From: Cepaea nemoralis | Taxonomy: Eukaryota; Mollusca; Gastropoda; Stylommatophora; Helicidae | DNA: 64,000 bases | NCBI GenBank assembly: GCA_014155875.1 | Contig: JACEFZ010025808.1 | Coordinates: 617,001 to 681,000, forward strand | Direction of reading: 5' to 3' | Part shown: positions 55,065 to 64,000 of the stretch, one piece after another | How the letters are laid out: each line of letters starts with the position of its first letter | Numbering within the stretch: position 1 is the first letter of the stretch | Program-made: the position numbers and the translations under genes | Notes under the pieces: generated by a model | What the model saw: the letters and a program-made list of their open reading frames with translations, nothing else | The model's database searches: none | Told to the model about the DNA's origin: nothing

Positions 55065-56237
55065 TTACGTTGTACAGTTCTGTTCTATTGCTAAATATTG
55101 CCTCGTAGCTGACTCTTGTGTAATTGTGTTGAGTTTTGTTCTGAGAAGAGCACCCAGATATCTGTGTTGTTGGTGTTCTTCTAGTTGTGCTTCTAATGTG
55201 TGTAAGTGATGTGCATCTCTGTCTGTTTGTTTTGTTAGTCGTATGGCTGTCTGTATGATGCGCTTCTGTCTTAGTCTGTCTTTGTGGATCATGGTTGCTA
55301 GATGTTGTGTTCTGCTTCGTATGGTGTTTTTCAATAAGTCCCAGTATTGTGTGATGTTCTCAGTCGGTATATTGTCTGTGTACGTGTGTATGAGCTGTGT
55401 CATATATTTTACATATTCTGAGTGTTCCAATAATAAATTATTGAACTTCCAGTGAGGTGACCTTTTGTTTGGCTGCGTGTTTGTGCTGTTTGTGCTGATG
55501 TGTACTAGTATTGCTTTGTGGTCTGTGTAATCTAATGTTTCCCGTAGGTGTTTGGTTTGTATGATGTGATGTGTTGCGGGCGTGTAAATCCGGTCTAATC
55601 TAGATGATCTGTTGTGTGTTTTGTTTGTGTATGTCGTTTCTCTACTGTCGGGGTGTGTATGCCTGAATGCGTCTGTGAGGTTGTGTGTATCGATTATATT
55701 TCGCAGTGTGTCATGTTGATGTAAGCTGTCCCTGCCGGCTCTCCTCAGCTGTTTTCTCACCTCCCCACCTACCACGTCTAAATCTTCAAGAACACAATTG
55801 TAATCGCCGGCAAGAACAATATTTTGTCCCCTGTATGTCTGTGTTAGTAAGTCGTCTAAATTTTCATAAAATAGAGGTTGATAATTGTAGTTAGGTGGTG
55901 CGTGTATGTTCACAATGACAAATGAGTGTGTGTCGTTTTTAACTTGAACTGTGGAAATTCTACCTTGTGCGTCTGCGTGTGTTCTAAAAATAGTCCACGT
56001 GTCGGAAATTTGGAGAATGGCTGTCCCTGACCCTACGTTATGTTTCGCCAAACTGAAACACGAGTTTCTTAATCCTAGCCGTGTCACTAATTCTGCTGCT
56101 TCAAAGTCTGTTTTGATGTTAGTTTCTTGTAATAAAAGAAAATCTGGCTTGTGTTTGTGTATGAGTGTGACTATATGTTGTAATTTCATTTTCATCCCAC
56201 GGATATTTAAACTAACTAAACATAAATTGTCAGCCAT
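55065..56237 (-). pseudogene. LINE-B ORF2 endonuclease region, frame ends early
   Basis: The ATG at 56237 opens the endonuclease. SLNIRGMKMK (Asn), LLLQETNIKT (Glu), GSGTAILQ, LAGDYNCVL (Asp and Asn), RLDRIYTPATHH and YTDHKAI (Asp-His) are present. Residues 250-385 link endonuclease and RT. The frame stops at 55065. Copy 2 lacks one T near 55070 and reads on, so this copy carries a one-base insertion. ORF1 ends 70 bases upstream, as in typical bicistronic LINEs. Confidence 0.9.
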
Positions 56238-56306
56238 TTATAAATAATTTAAAAAACAACTAATTAATGTGTAGTTTAAGAGTTAGTACCTTTGTCTGTC
56301 TTGTCT

Positions 56307-57400
56307 TTAGTTTTGGGTTTTATCTCCCTCTGTGGTGTTTCCTTTGTTGTTGTCGTCCTCCTCTTGGTCTCCGTCGTCGGTGTCAGTATCCGTGTTGATG
56401 AAAAGTGGCCCTTCCTCATCGCTGTTTTCGTTCTGTTTTTCTTGTGTTTTTGAGGATTTCTTGTTTGGTTGGAAGAGGACGTTCCCTTCCTCCTCTTCTT
56501 TCACGTCTTTGCTGGGTGACGAGTTCCTTCTGTCTCTCCATTGTCTTTTTCGGCCGTGGCCGACGACTTGAAAGCCGTCGTTTTCGTCTTCTTGTGTTGT
56601 TTTTGTCACTGTTTCTGAGGCCTCGTCTGGCCTCGTGGCTTCTTTTTGGCCGGCTGTCTCGGCGACATCTTGTTTTTTGTTGTTCGAAATTGTTTGAGGT
56701 TTTCCCCCGAGTGAGGGGAAATCTTCTTGTGATCTTTCAGTTGGTTGTGTGATATTGATATTGTCTTTCTTTTGCCTCCGGCTCGGGCATTTGTTAGCCC
56801 AGTGTGAGTCCAGGCCACATGTTGGGCATTCGGTGCGACGACCCACTATTGTGAACATAATACGGTGGTCTCCTGTGATTTTCCCAGGAGCTGTAATCTT
56901 GGCATAATGAGGTATCGGTTTTTTTGGGGTGCACAGGACTCCCCATTTTCCGCCACCGTACTTAATGCGGAATACTTCCGCATTTTCGTCCCCAATTGTC
57001 TGTTTTACGATGAACTTGACTCCCTCTGGGGAATCGTGTTGGGGAGCCAATGAATCGTCACACGTTCTCGTTCCTTTTCAAAGTGTTCGATCGATACCTC
57101 GAGTCCCTCCGTCGGCAGTTTTATCGTCTTGCCATGCAGGCCTTTGTAAACTGCCACATGGGCAGCTTGGGTCAGATTTACAAACCACCGCGTGGGTGTC
57201 TCATATCTGTAGATGTCTGCTACTCCGCCAGCAGGCACCCCGCATGGGCCGAGCAACGTGCTGGCAATTAAATGGGGCGTGCCTTTGGCCGCCGCGCCAG
57301 GTCCGGTAATAGTGAGAACCAACGTACCTTTTTTATGAAGCGGTGTCCCCTCGAGAAAACGGTCGATGTCCACAGATTCCATGTTGTTAACTGAAGCCAT
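56307..57400 (-). pseudogene. LINE-B ORF1 with one-base deletion
   Basis: The ATG at 57398-57400 opens the RNA-binding ORF1 protein. The N-terminal RRM-like region contains ESVDIDRFLEGTP, GVADIYRYETPTRWFVNL and ERVTIHWLPNTIP. One base is missing near 57030, compared with the fragment at 46 kb, and the frame moves. The continuation runs from 57050 to 56307: GVKFIVKQTIGDENAEVFRI, YGGGKWGVLCTPKKPIPHY, and the knuckle CPTCGLDSHWANKC (CX2CX4HX4C). A basic motif (ENDGFQVVGHGRKRQ) and a strongly acidic tail (NTDTDTDDGDQEEDDNN) follow. The C-terminal layout matches LINE-A ORF1, including the DGFQ-V motif. Confidence 0.88.
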
Positions 57401-57480
57401 GTCTGCTGTTGATGAAGTTCCGGAAATATCACGACAATGAAAAATCGAAATGAACGCAATAAATTAAAACCTATGGACGC

Positions 57481-57800
57481 GTAATATTTTTTTATTCATC
57501 CCAGACTAGCTGGTTCCCCGCCTCCCCTGTTTTTGGCGTGGACCCTTAGTCCCACTGTGAGCTATTGCCCACAGTGGTCCACCGGGCCCACATTTAAAGT
57601 GATGCTTATGTGAGGTTGTTTTTTTTTGTGGATCCCCCGGCCCCCGACCAGACCAGGCGCACTACTGAAAGGGCAGCAATTGCGTCTGATCTTAGCCAAG
57701 GGGCCGAGAATGATCATCCCGGCCTCCGACCAGACCAAGCGCACTACTGTCTTGGGGCCAGCAAATACACTTGATCTTAGCCAAAAGGCCGAGAAGCGAC
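57481..57800 (-). mobile_element. U2-headed SINE, copy A
   Basis: The minus strand begins with the first ~35 nt of U2 snRNA (TCGCTTCTCGGCCTTTTGGC, then TAAGATCAAGTGTA). AGTAGTGCGCTTGGTCTGGT and GGAGGCCGGG follow. A second, diverged U2-like head (TTCTCGGCCCCTTGGCTAAG) starts 85 bases on, with another AGTAGTGCGCCTGG unit. The body folds as nested inverted repeats (GTGGACC/GGTCCAC and CCACTGTG/CACAGTGG). The end is CTGGGATGAATAAAAAAATA. No matching flanks were found; the 5' flank holds a GCGACGCG...CGCGTCGC inverted repeat (57797-57844). Confidence 0.85.
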
Positions 57801-57882
57801 GCGACTTCCATACGTCCTTTCAGACAATATGGTTCCGCGTCGCTCCATACTCCATGGACGCGTTCATGGACGCGTAATATTT

Positions 57883-58219
57883 CATTTTTTTTTTTTTTTT
57901 TTTAGGGTTTGGCGGTCATCCCAGACGAGCTGGTTCCCCGCCTCCCCTGTTTTTGGCGTGGACCCTTAGTCCCACTGTGAGCTATTGCCCACAGTGGTCC
58001 ACCGGGTCCACATTTAAAGTGATTAATGTGAGGGTTTTTTTTTTGGTGTGTGGATCACCCGGCCCCCGACCAGACCAGGCGCACTACTGCAGGGAGCAGC
58101 AAATGCGTCTGACCTTAGCCACGGGACCGAGATTGATCCTCCCGGCCTCCGACCAGACCAAGCGCACTACTGGAGGCCAGCAAATACACTTGATCTTAGC
58201 CAAAAGGCCGAGAAGCGAT
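57883..58219 (-). mobile_element. U2-headed SINE, copy B, with 17-bp target duplication
   Basis: Same structure as copy A. It starts exactly at U2 nucleotide 1 (ATCGCTTCTC, complement of 58210-58219). The two U2-like heads are 81 bases apart. It ends CCGCCAAACCCT plus an A run (T 57885-57903). ATGGACGCGTAATATTT flanks it exactly on both sides (57866-57882 and 58220-58236). Length is 337 bp. Similarity to U2 ends around nucleotide 35, inside the branch-point-pairing GUAGUA segment, so this is not a U2 gene. Confidence 0.9.
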
Positions 58220-58236
58220 ATGGACGCGTAATATTT

Positions 58237-61058
58237 TTTTTTTTTTTTTAAACTTTTATTGAGTGTTAAGAAACATTTGCATTTGTATTGTTCGTGTTGT
58301 TACAGAGCGTTGCATGTGGAAGTGTAGGTGACATATGCGCAAATTTTTACAACATTTATTTCAACATTTTTACATTTGAAATGAAGGGTAACGGAAAACG
58401 AGTACAAACAACAACAAGACGGTAGTATACCATTATTTTCTTTCTGCCACCCTTTCACCTGTCAGCTCCAACCCCACCAATACCATCATCACCACTTGGT
58501 AATGAGGAAAATGGCAGTAAAACTTGTTAAAACCGACCGGTGAAGACAGCAGCAGCATCAAAACGAACAGTATCGAAAAGGTGGGGGGGGGGGAAGGGTT
58601 GTCAAGGAGTATCCTAGTTTACAATGCAGGAGGGGTAGTTGTTGCATTTGTATTGTTTGTGTTGTTACATGCGTACTGTGTGTTCAGTATTTGTGTGCGT
58701 GTTTTTACAGAGCGTTGCATGTGGGCGTGTAGGTGACATAATGCGCAAAAATTACAAATATTTTATACATTTAAACATTTCTCCATTGACATTGTTGTAG
58801 GAAATATTTTAAATCCAAAGCATGATGGTATCGGGCTGTTATTTTTCCCCTGCCGCCCCGCTCTCCTGTCAGCTCCAAAAACTCCTACCAAGTACCATCA
58901 CCCTCGGTGATGATAAACATGGCGGTGCAGAACTGAAACAAAACGGTGAGGGTGGCAGCAGAGACAACAATCACAGTATCAAAAGGGTGGGAGAGGGGGA
59001 TGTGTTTGTATACGCGTTTACAAAGCCATATATATTAATAGTGATTACAATGATAATAATGCGAAAGTAACAACCAAATACATAAATAAATATCATAGTG
59101 ACAAGGAATAAACAACAGTGCTGAGACTAGTGATAGACTCATTACTCAATGATAATAAATAATAGTTTTAACATGTGATTTTATGTGCTAAATTGATTAC
59201 CTTAGGAATGGTGTTTACATGAAATACATCTTATAATAATAATGACAAGGAATAAAAACTACTAAGGGTGATGACAGCGATGCTAATGTTAATAAAACAC
59301 AATGGTAGGATTTGTTTTGATAATGATCACATTTTCCAAAACTGTGATTCCATTTGCTAAAATGGTTTTCTTAGAAATGGTGTTAAATTATGGCTGGTAC
59401 ATACAATAACAATTGCATCCTGCACTGTTTAATAATATAGTAGGTGTAAAAAGGAGTTGATAATCTTTTTTGTTTCTCCTTGCTTATATATTTTTTTTTT
59501 TTTACATATACTTGCAACATGCATGTTCAATAATAGTAGAATTAAAAGGAGTTGGTTATCTTTTTCTCCTTGTTTCTTTTTTTTTTCCTTTTGGTCTTAT
59601 TTGTAAGGGTTCATTCATTTTTTTTCCCTTCCTCTTTTTTTTTTTTTTTTTTTAAAAACTTATTGTAGAAAGTAAACAAGCATCAGTATTAGCACAAATT
59701 TTCAATCTTTACATCTTTGTTTCCCTTGCCACCCTCTCACCAATTTGGTTCCACTCCACCCATGCCATTTCCCCCTCTCTGGGCGATGATGGTAAAGGCA
59801 GGATGAATATTTGAACCAAACCGGTGTGGGTGCCAGCAAAGGCAACAACAACCATGAGCGAGGGGAGGGGGGTACATGGGAAAGGGGTTTTTGTTTTATT
59901 ACTAATGATGGCAATAGTAGTAATGACAAGAAGAGACATACTGGGGGTAATGACAGCAATTATTTAAAAAACAGCAATGGTGATAATAGTTATGAAAATG
60001 ATAACATATTTACAATATGTGATTCCATTTGCTAGGATGATTTTCTTTGTAATGGTGTTAAACATAGCCTAGCAGGTACATACACATGCAAACTGCAGTT
60101 TTTAATAATACTTGGAGTAAAGGAGTGGGTTATATTTTCCTCCTTGTTTTTTTTTTTGACCTAAATGTAGGGGTTCATTCATATTTCCCTCTTTGCTCTC
60201 TCTTTCTTTTTTTTAAAATGAAAATTAACCAAATATTTGTATTTGCATGAGTTTTTACAGTATTATTGGTTTGATAACCATATGTGTTTTTATATTTATT
60301 CATTCATTTAACACTCACTCACATGATTCAAAGGGGGTGACTAAGCGAAAGGGAAATCCTTACATTTTTGTTTCCCGCGCTACCCTCCCACTAATTGTTC
60401 AATTCCATCAATGCTCTCCTGACCACTCTAGTAATGATGGCACAGGCAGGACAAAAGTTTGAACCAACCAGTGGGGTTAGTAGCAAAGGCAAACAAACTG
60501 TAAGCACAGGGGAAGGGGGGGGGGGCGGGGGAGATGAAATTGTAAAATGATAATGATGATATCAATAATACTTATAACATTAAAATTACTAAGGATAGTA
60601 AAGGTGGAATAAAGATAGTCATAATAATAATAATGATGATAATCATTTTAATAAAAAATTATAATAAAATAATAATAATGATAATAGTATAACAAATATG
60701 TGAGTTTATTTACTAAAGTGATAATCTTAGTAGTAGTGGTAGTATAGCACAACAAGTGCATTCAAAGTCAAACATTCCATAAATAGTACATTGGAATGGG
60801 AGGAGTTTAATTTTCTTTTCTCCTTTTTTCTTTTCTCTCTTGTCTATAAGGGTGAAACCATCATTTTGACACAAGTAAAACAAGCATTTATCCTTCCACT
60901 ATTTTTTACATAAGGGATTTTCCATTGGTCTTTTGACCATATGTGGTCTATTTAATCATCCACTCACCATTCATTCACAGTTTCTCCTTTTTTTTCTCTC
61001 ACTCATGTATACCAAAATTTCCAAAAAAATCCCAAAATTTCCAGAGTTGGTATACCAT
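58237..61058 (-). other. LINE-B copy 2, 3' UTR
   Basis: Same module order as in copy 1, with one instead of three copies of the GGGAAAGGGGTTTTTGTTTT segment (59878). T-rich and TAA patches differ in length between the copies. No gene. Confidence 0.8.
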
Positions 61059-63240
61059 TTATACCAACTCTGGAAAGAGTTGTGATATTTTGTGCGTGTA
61101 CATGAAGGAAACTAAATGTGTGTTATATGTGTGGTGTTTGTATCTGGCAAAATTTCTGCAGGTCCATATAAGTTGTCTGTAGTAAGAAAGTGCTACAAGT
61201 AGTTTTGTATGTATGTCCTTAGATGTCATTGGTATAGTATTGAGAAAAATTGCTTTATATATGTCGGTTTGTTTGCCTGTGTGTGTTTGTATGAGGTGTT
61301 TGAGTGTTGCGCGTGTGGCAGTAATTGTTGGACACGTATAATAAATGTGTTCCTCTGTCTCTTGTGTGTTGTTTCTACATAATTGACATTGTTTGGATAT
61401 GTATGCTTCTACCTGTGTTGTGGGGGTCATACTGTATAACAGTCTATATGTGATCTCTCTAGCTTTTGGTGTTATGTGTTTGTTGTGTAGGTTTGAAAAG
61501 GTGCATGTGAAGTCAGTCATGAAGTATTTGTGTCCTCTTTTAATCCTAAGTCTTAGTGATGGTGCTTGTTCTCTAACTAAATGTTTGTATATTGTGTGTG
61601 TTGTTTGCTGTATTAACTGTTCATGTCCTTTTATTGCCTGTATGCATGTCTGATAGAATGTTGGCAGTCTTCCCTGGTAGTGTGCAGTTGCATTGTTAAG
61701 AGGTGTGAGATGTTTGATGTTGTGGCCTATGTAGTATAGTGCTAGTCTGTTCTGTTCTGGGTGTCTGATGATTTTACCTATGTAACTGATCCTAAGTGAC
61801 AGTATTTTTGTCTGGATGTCTTGTAATCCAATGCCGCCTTGTTTCCTGTCTTGTATGAGAGTTTTGTGTTTAATGCTGTGTATCGTGTTGGTGAAGATGA
61901 AGCGTCTGATTTGTTTGTTTATGTTTGTGACGGTCTGTTTAGGAGGGTCCAGTACTGTCGCTAAATATATTATTTTGGGTAATATGTATGTGTTGACTAT
62001 TGTGCTTCTACCAAATATTGTGGATGTCTTGTACCTATACCTGTGTAACATGTCTGTGATCTGTTCGGTCAGTGCGTGCCATGTCTGTCTGTGTGTTTCT
62101 GTGGGATCGCATGGAAAATGTGATCCCATACAGCTTCATGGTGTCTATGTGTTTCAGATCTGGAGGGAAATCAGCCTTTTGTTTCCACTTTCCCAGGCCC
62201 ATTATCTGTGATTTCTGTACATTAATTTTGGCTCCACTGCCTTTTCCAAAATGGGTAAAGGTGTGGAGTATATTCCTTATTGATGTGTTGCTGGTTGGAA
62301 AGAAGGCAGTGTCATCTGCATAGGCGATGAGCTTCTGCTCTCCTATCCCATGCAGGAAGGTTCCTTTAATACTAGTGTCTTGCCTTATCTTCTCTAATAA
62401 AGGTTCTAGAGTGAGCACATACAGGAGTGGTGATAAGGGACATCCTTGTCTTACAGATCTCGTGAGCCTGAAGCTAGTTGTCAGTGAATGGTTCACCAAC
62501 ACTCTGCTCTCAGGATTTTTGTACAAGATCTGTATCCACTGCCTGTAGTACTCTCCTATGTTACAGTGTTCTAGTGTCCTATGTAGGTAAGTGTGGGAAA
62601 TTCTGTCGAAGGCCTTCTCTTGATCCAAGGATAAGATGGAGGATGGACAGTCTTTTCCATGTGTATAGTTAATAATGTCTCTAATGAGGTGTGTGTGATT
62701 GTGTATATTTCTGTCTTTGACACTGCACTGTTGGTCTGGGTGTATTAGTGTTGGCATGAAAGGTTTAAGTTTGTTGGTGAGTGATTTGGCGAGTATCTTG
62801 TAGTCTGTGTTGAGTAAGGAAATTGGTCTGTAGTTCTTCAGTTGTGTTTTGTCAGTTTTATCCTTGCATATGAGTGTAATGTAAGACATGTTGCAGCTGT
62901 CCGGAAGATTTTTTTTGTCAAAGGCTTCCTGATAGACTTTGAGGAGAAGATTGCCTAGAATAGGAAAGAAGTGTTGGTAGAATTCTACTGTCAAACCGTC
63001 TGGTCCTGGAGTTTTGTCTTTGTTTAGTGTGCTTAGTGCCTGTGCTATGTCTGTCAGTGTCAGTTCTGTGTCCAGTGTGTCTTTGTCTGTGTCAGATAAT
63101 TTCTTTGTGTACTGTAAGAAGTTGTCTTGTATCTGTGTGTCGACTGTCTCTGCTGTGAATAGTTGTGTGTAGTGTTGTTGGAAAGCAGTCTCTATGTGTG
63201 GTGTTTCTGTCTGCATGTTTCCTTGCATGTCTGATATTTG
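61059..63240 (-). pseudogene. LINE-B copy 2 ORF2, RT region with frameshift
   Basis: The RT is encoded in two frames: 63228-62035 (DKTPGPDGLTVEFYQHFF through YADD to the GLGKWKQKAD region) and 62129-61059 (the rest, including CQLCRNNTQETEEHIYYTC). The frames overlap at about 62113, where an extra A (CATGGAAAATG against CATGGAAATG in copy 1) causes the shift. A second lesion, a missing A near 63238, separates RT from the endonuclease. The terminal residues also differ because of a small indel near 61085. Apart from these, very few residues differ from copy 1. Confidence 0.9.
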
Positions 63241-64000
63241 CTTATTTGTTTGTTACGTTGTACGTTCTGTTCTATTGCTAAATATTGCCTCGTAGTTGAC
63301 TCTTGTGTAATTGTGTTGAGTTTTGTTCTGAGAAGAGCACCCAGATATCTGTGTTGTTGGTGTCCTTCTAGTTGTGCTTCTAATGTGTGTAAGTGATGTG
63401 CGTCTCTGTCTGTTTTGTTAGTCGTATGGCTGTCTGTATGATGCGCTCCTGTCTTAGTCTGTCTTTGTGGATCATGGTTGCTAGATGTTGTGTTCTGCTT
63501 CGTATGGTGTTTTTCAATAAGTCCCAGTATTGTGTGATGTTCTCAGTCGGTATATTGTCTGTGTACGTGTGTATGAGCTGTGTCATATATTTTACATATT
63601 CTGAATGTTCCAATAGTGAATTATTGTACTTCCAGTGAGGTGACCTTTTGTTTGGCTGCGTGTTTGTGCTGTTTGTGCTGATGTGTGCTAGTATTGCTTT
63701 GTGGTCTGTGTAATCTAAAGTTTCCCGTAGGTGTTTGGTTTGTATGATGTGATGTGTTGCGGGCGTATAAATCCGGTCTAATCTAGATGATCTGTTGTGT
63801 GTTTTGTTTGTGTATGTCGTTTCTCTACTGTCGGGGTGTGTATGCCTGAATGCGTCTGTGAGGTTGTGTGTGTCGATGATGTTTCGTAGTGTGTCAAGTT
63901 GATGTAAGCTGTCCCTGCCGGCTCTCCTCAGCTGTTTTTTCACCTCCCCACCCACCAAGTCTAAATCTTCAAGAACACAATTGTAATCACCGGCAAGAAC
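63241..64000 (-). pseudogene. LINE-B copy 2 ORF2, endonuclease (partial)
   Basis: The window edge cuts the endonuclease just upstream of its LAGDYNCVL motif. RLDRIYTPATHH and YTDHKAI follow as in copy 1. A 4-base deletion near 63410 (copy 1 has an additional TTTG) shifts the frame in the linker, about 190 codons into the visible part. The endonuclease N-terminus and ORF1 lie beyond 64000. Confidence 0.88.

Larger units (their letters stand above)
49571..57470 (-). mobile_element. LINE-B copy 1, near full length
   Basis: A minus-strand L1/Tx1-type LINE of about 7.9 kb: short 5' UTR, ORF1, ORF2 and a 3.2-kb 3' UTR that ends ...CAATAAAAGTT and poly(A) (49571-49587 on + as T). ORF1 and ORF2 each carry only small frame lesions. 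The RT part is fully open. Copy 2 (58237 onward) is more than 99% identical over the RT. No flanking target duplication was found: the left flank is CATCCTCATGCCTG, and the right flank is the ATGGACGCGTAATATT segment next to the SINEs. Confidence 0.92.
58237..64000 (-). mobile_element. LINE-B copy 2 (5' part outside the window)
   Basis: The poly(A) end is at about 58237-58250 (T run). The 3' UTR runs to 61058 and ORF2 to the window edge. It is nearly identical to copy 1 in ORF2 and similar, with indels, in the 3' UTR. The 3' end directly adjoins the ATGGACGCGTAATATTT duplication of SINE copy B. Confidence 0.92.

Noticed and set aside
57770..58219. U2 snRNA gene
   Set aside because: Only the first ~35 nt match; the Sm site, later stem-loops and 3' half are absent, and the sequence is tandem and tailed.
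49571..58236. U2 sequence as the natural 5' end of LINE-B, or LINE-B as a U2-targeting (Keno-like) Tx1 element
   Set aside because: SINE copy B has its own 17-bp target duplication and A tail, and the LINE-B 5' fragment at 46.2 kb has no U2 sequence upstream. U2-targeting remains untested for other copies.

Overview
The window is repeat-dominated, AT-rich animal DNA, most likely from a mollusc or another lophotrochozoan. That assignment is inferred from the mix of mobile elements (a Ty3/gypsy element of Gmr1 type, L1/Tx1-type and RTE-type LINEs, tRNA-headed SINEs, hAT and mariner remnants) and from metazoan-style splice sites. No marker gene fixes the taxon. There is no operon, no bacterial gene and no intact protein-coding host gene. 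The only host coding sequence I can support is one 156-bp exon, present twice, that encodes part of the P domain of a furin-type proprotein convertase (19755-19910 and 20301-20456).

Layout, left to right. 1-9344: a Ty3/gypsy LTR retrotransposon on the + strand with 99% identical LTRs and the unusual domain order gag-PR-INT-RT-RH (Gmr1-like). It is recent but disabled by small lesions. 9345-13075: the LINE into which it jumped (I/jockey-like, minus strand; endonuclease and ORF1), followed by an array of twelve 71-bp units at that LINE's 5' side. 13686-19542: a near-complete L1/Tx1-type LINE on the + strand (here called LINE-A). 19751-20845: the tandemly duplicated convertase exon with flanking intron and a LINE tail. 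21066-33915: minisatellites carrying a 378-bp hAT element, a mariner relic filled by a TTAG array, SINEs, large AGT and CT microsatellites, a 3.7-kb stretch with no recognised gene, and a 647-bp solo LTR. 34119-40332: a 6.2-kb DNA element with about 375-bp terminal inverted repeats, an 8-bp target duplication and a broken C2H2 zinc-finger gene; I cannot place it in a known superfamily. 40380-45330: minisatellites with an RTE-type LINE and several LINE 3' fragments. 45672-64000: several minus-strand copies of a second L1/Tx1-type LINE (LINE-B), a truncated LINE-A copy, and, between two LINE-B copies, two SINEs whose 5' ends match the first 35 nt of U2 snRNA.

How the parts relate. LINE-A and LINE-B differ in their proteins but share a similar 3' terminal sequence and end in poly(A). 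The U2-headed SINE also ends in A-rich sequence and has a 17-bp target duplication, which suggests, without proving, L1/Tx1-type mobilisation. Minisatellites repeatedly serve as insertion targets, and their periodic sequence exposes exact target duplications for a solo LTR, an RTE LINE, a 65-bp LINE scrap and a hAT element.

The most interesting items are the dimeric U2-headed SINE, the long-TIR element with a zinc-finger gene, the duplicated convertase exon and the integrase-before-RT LTR element.
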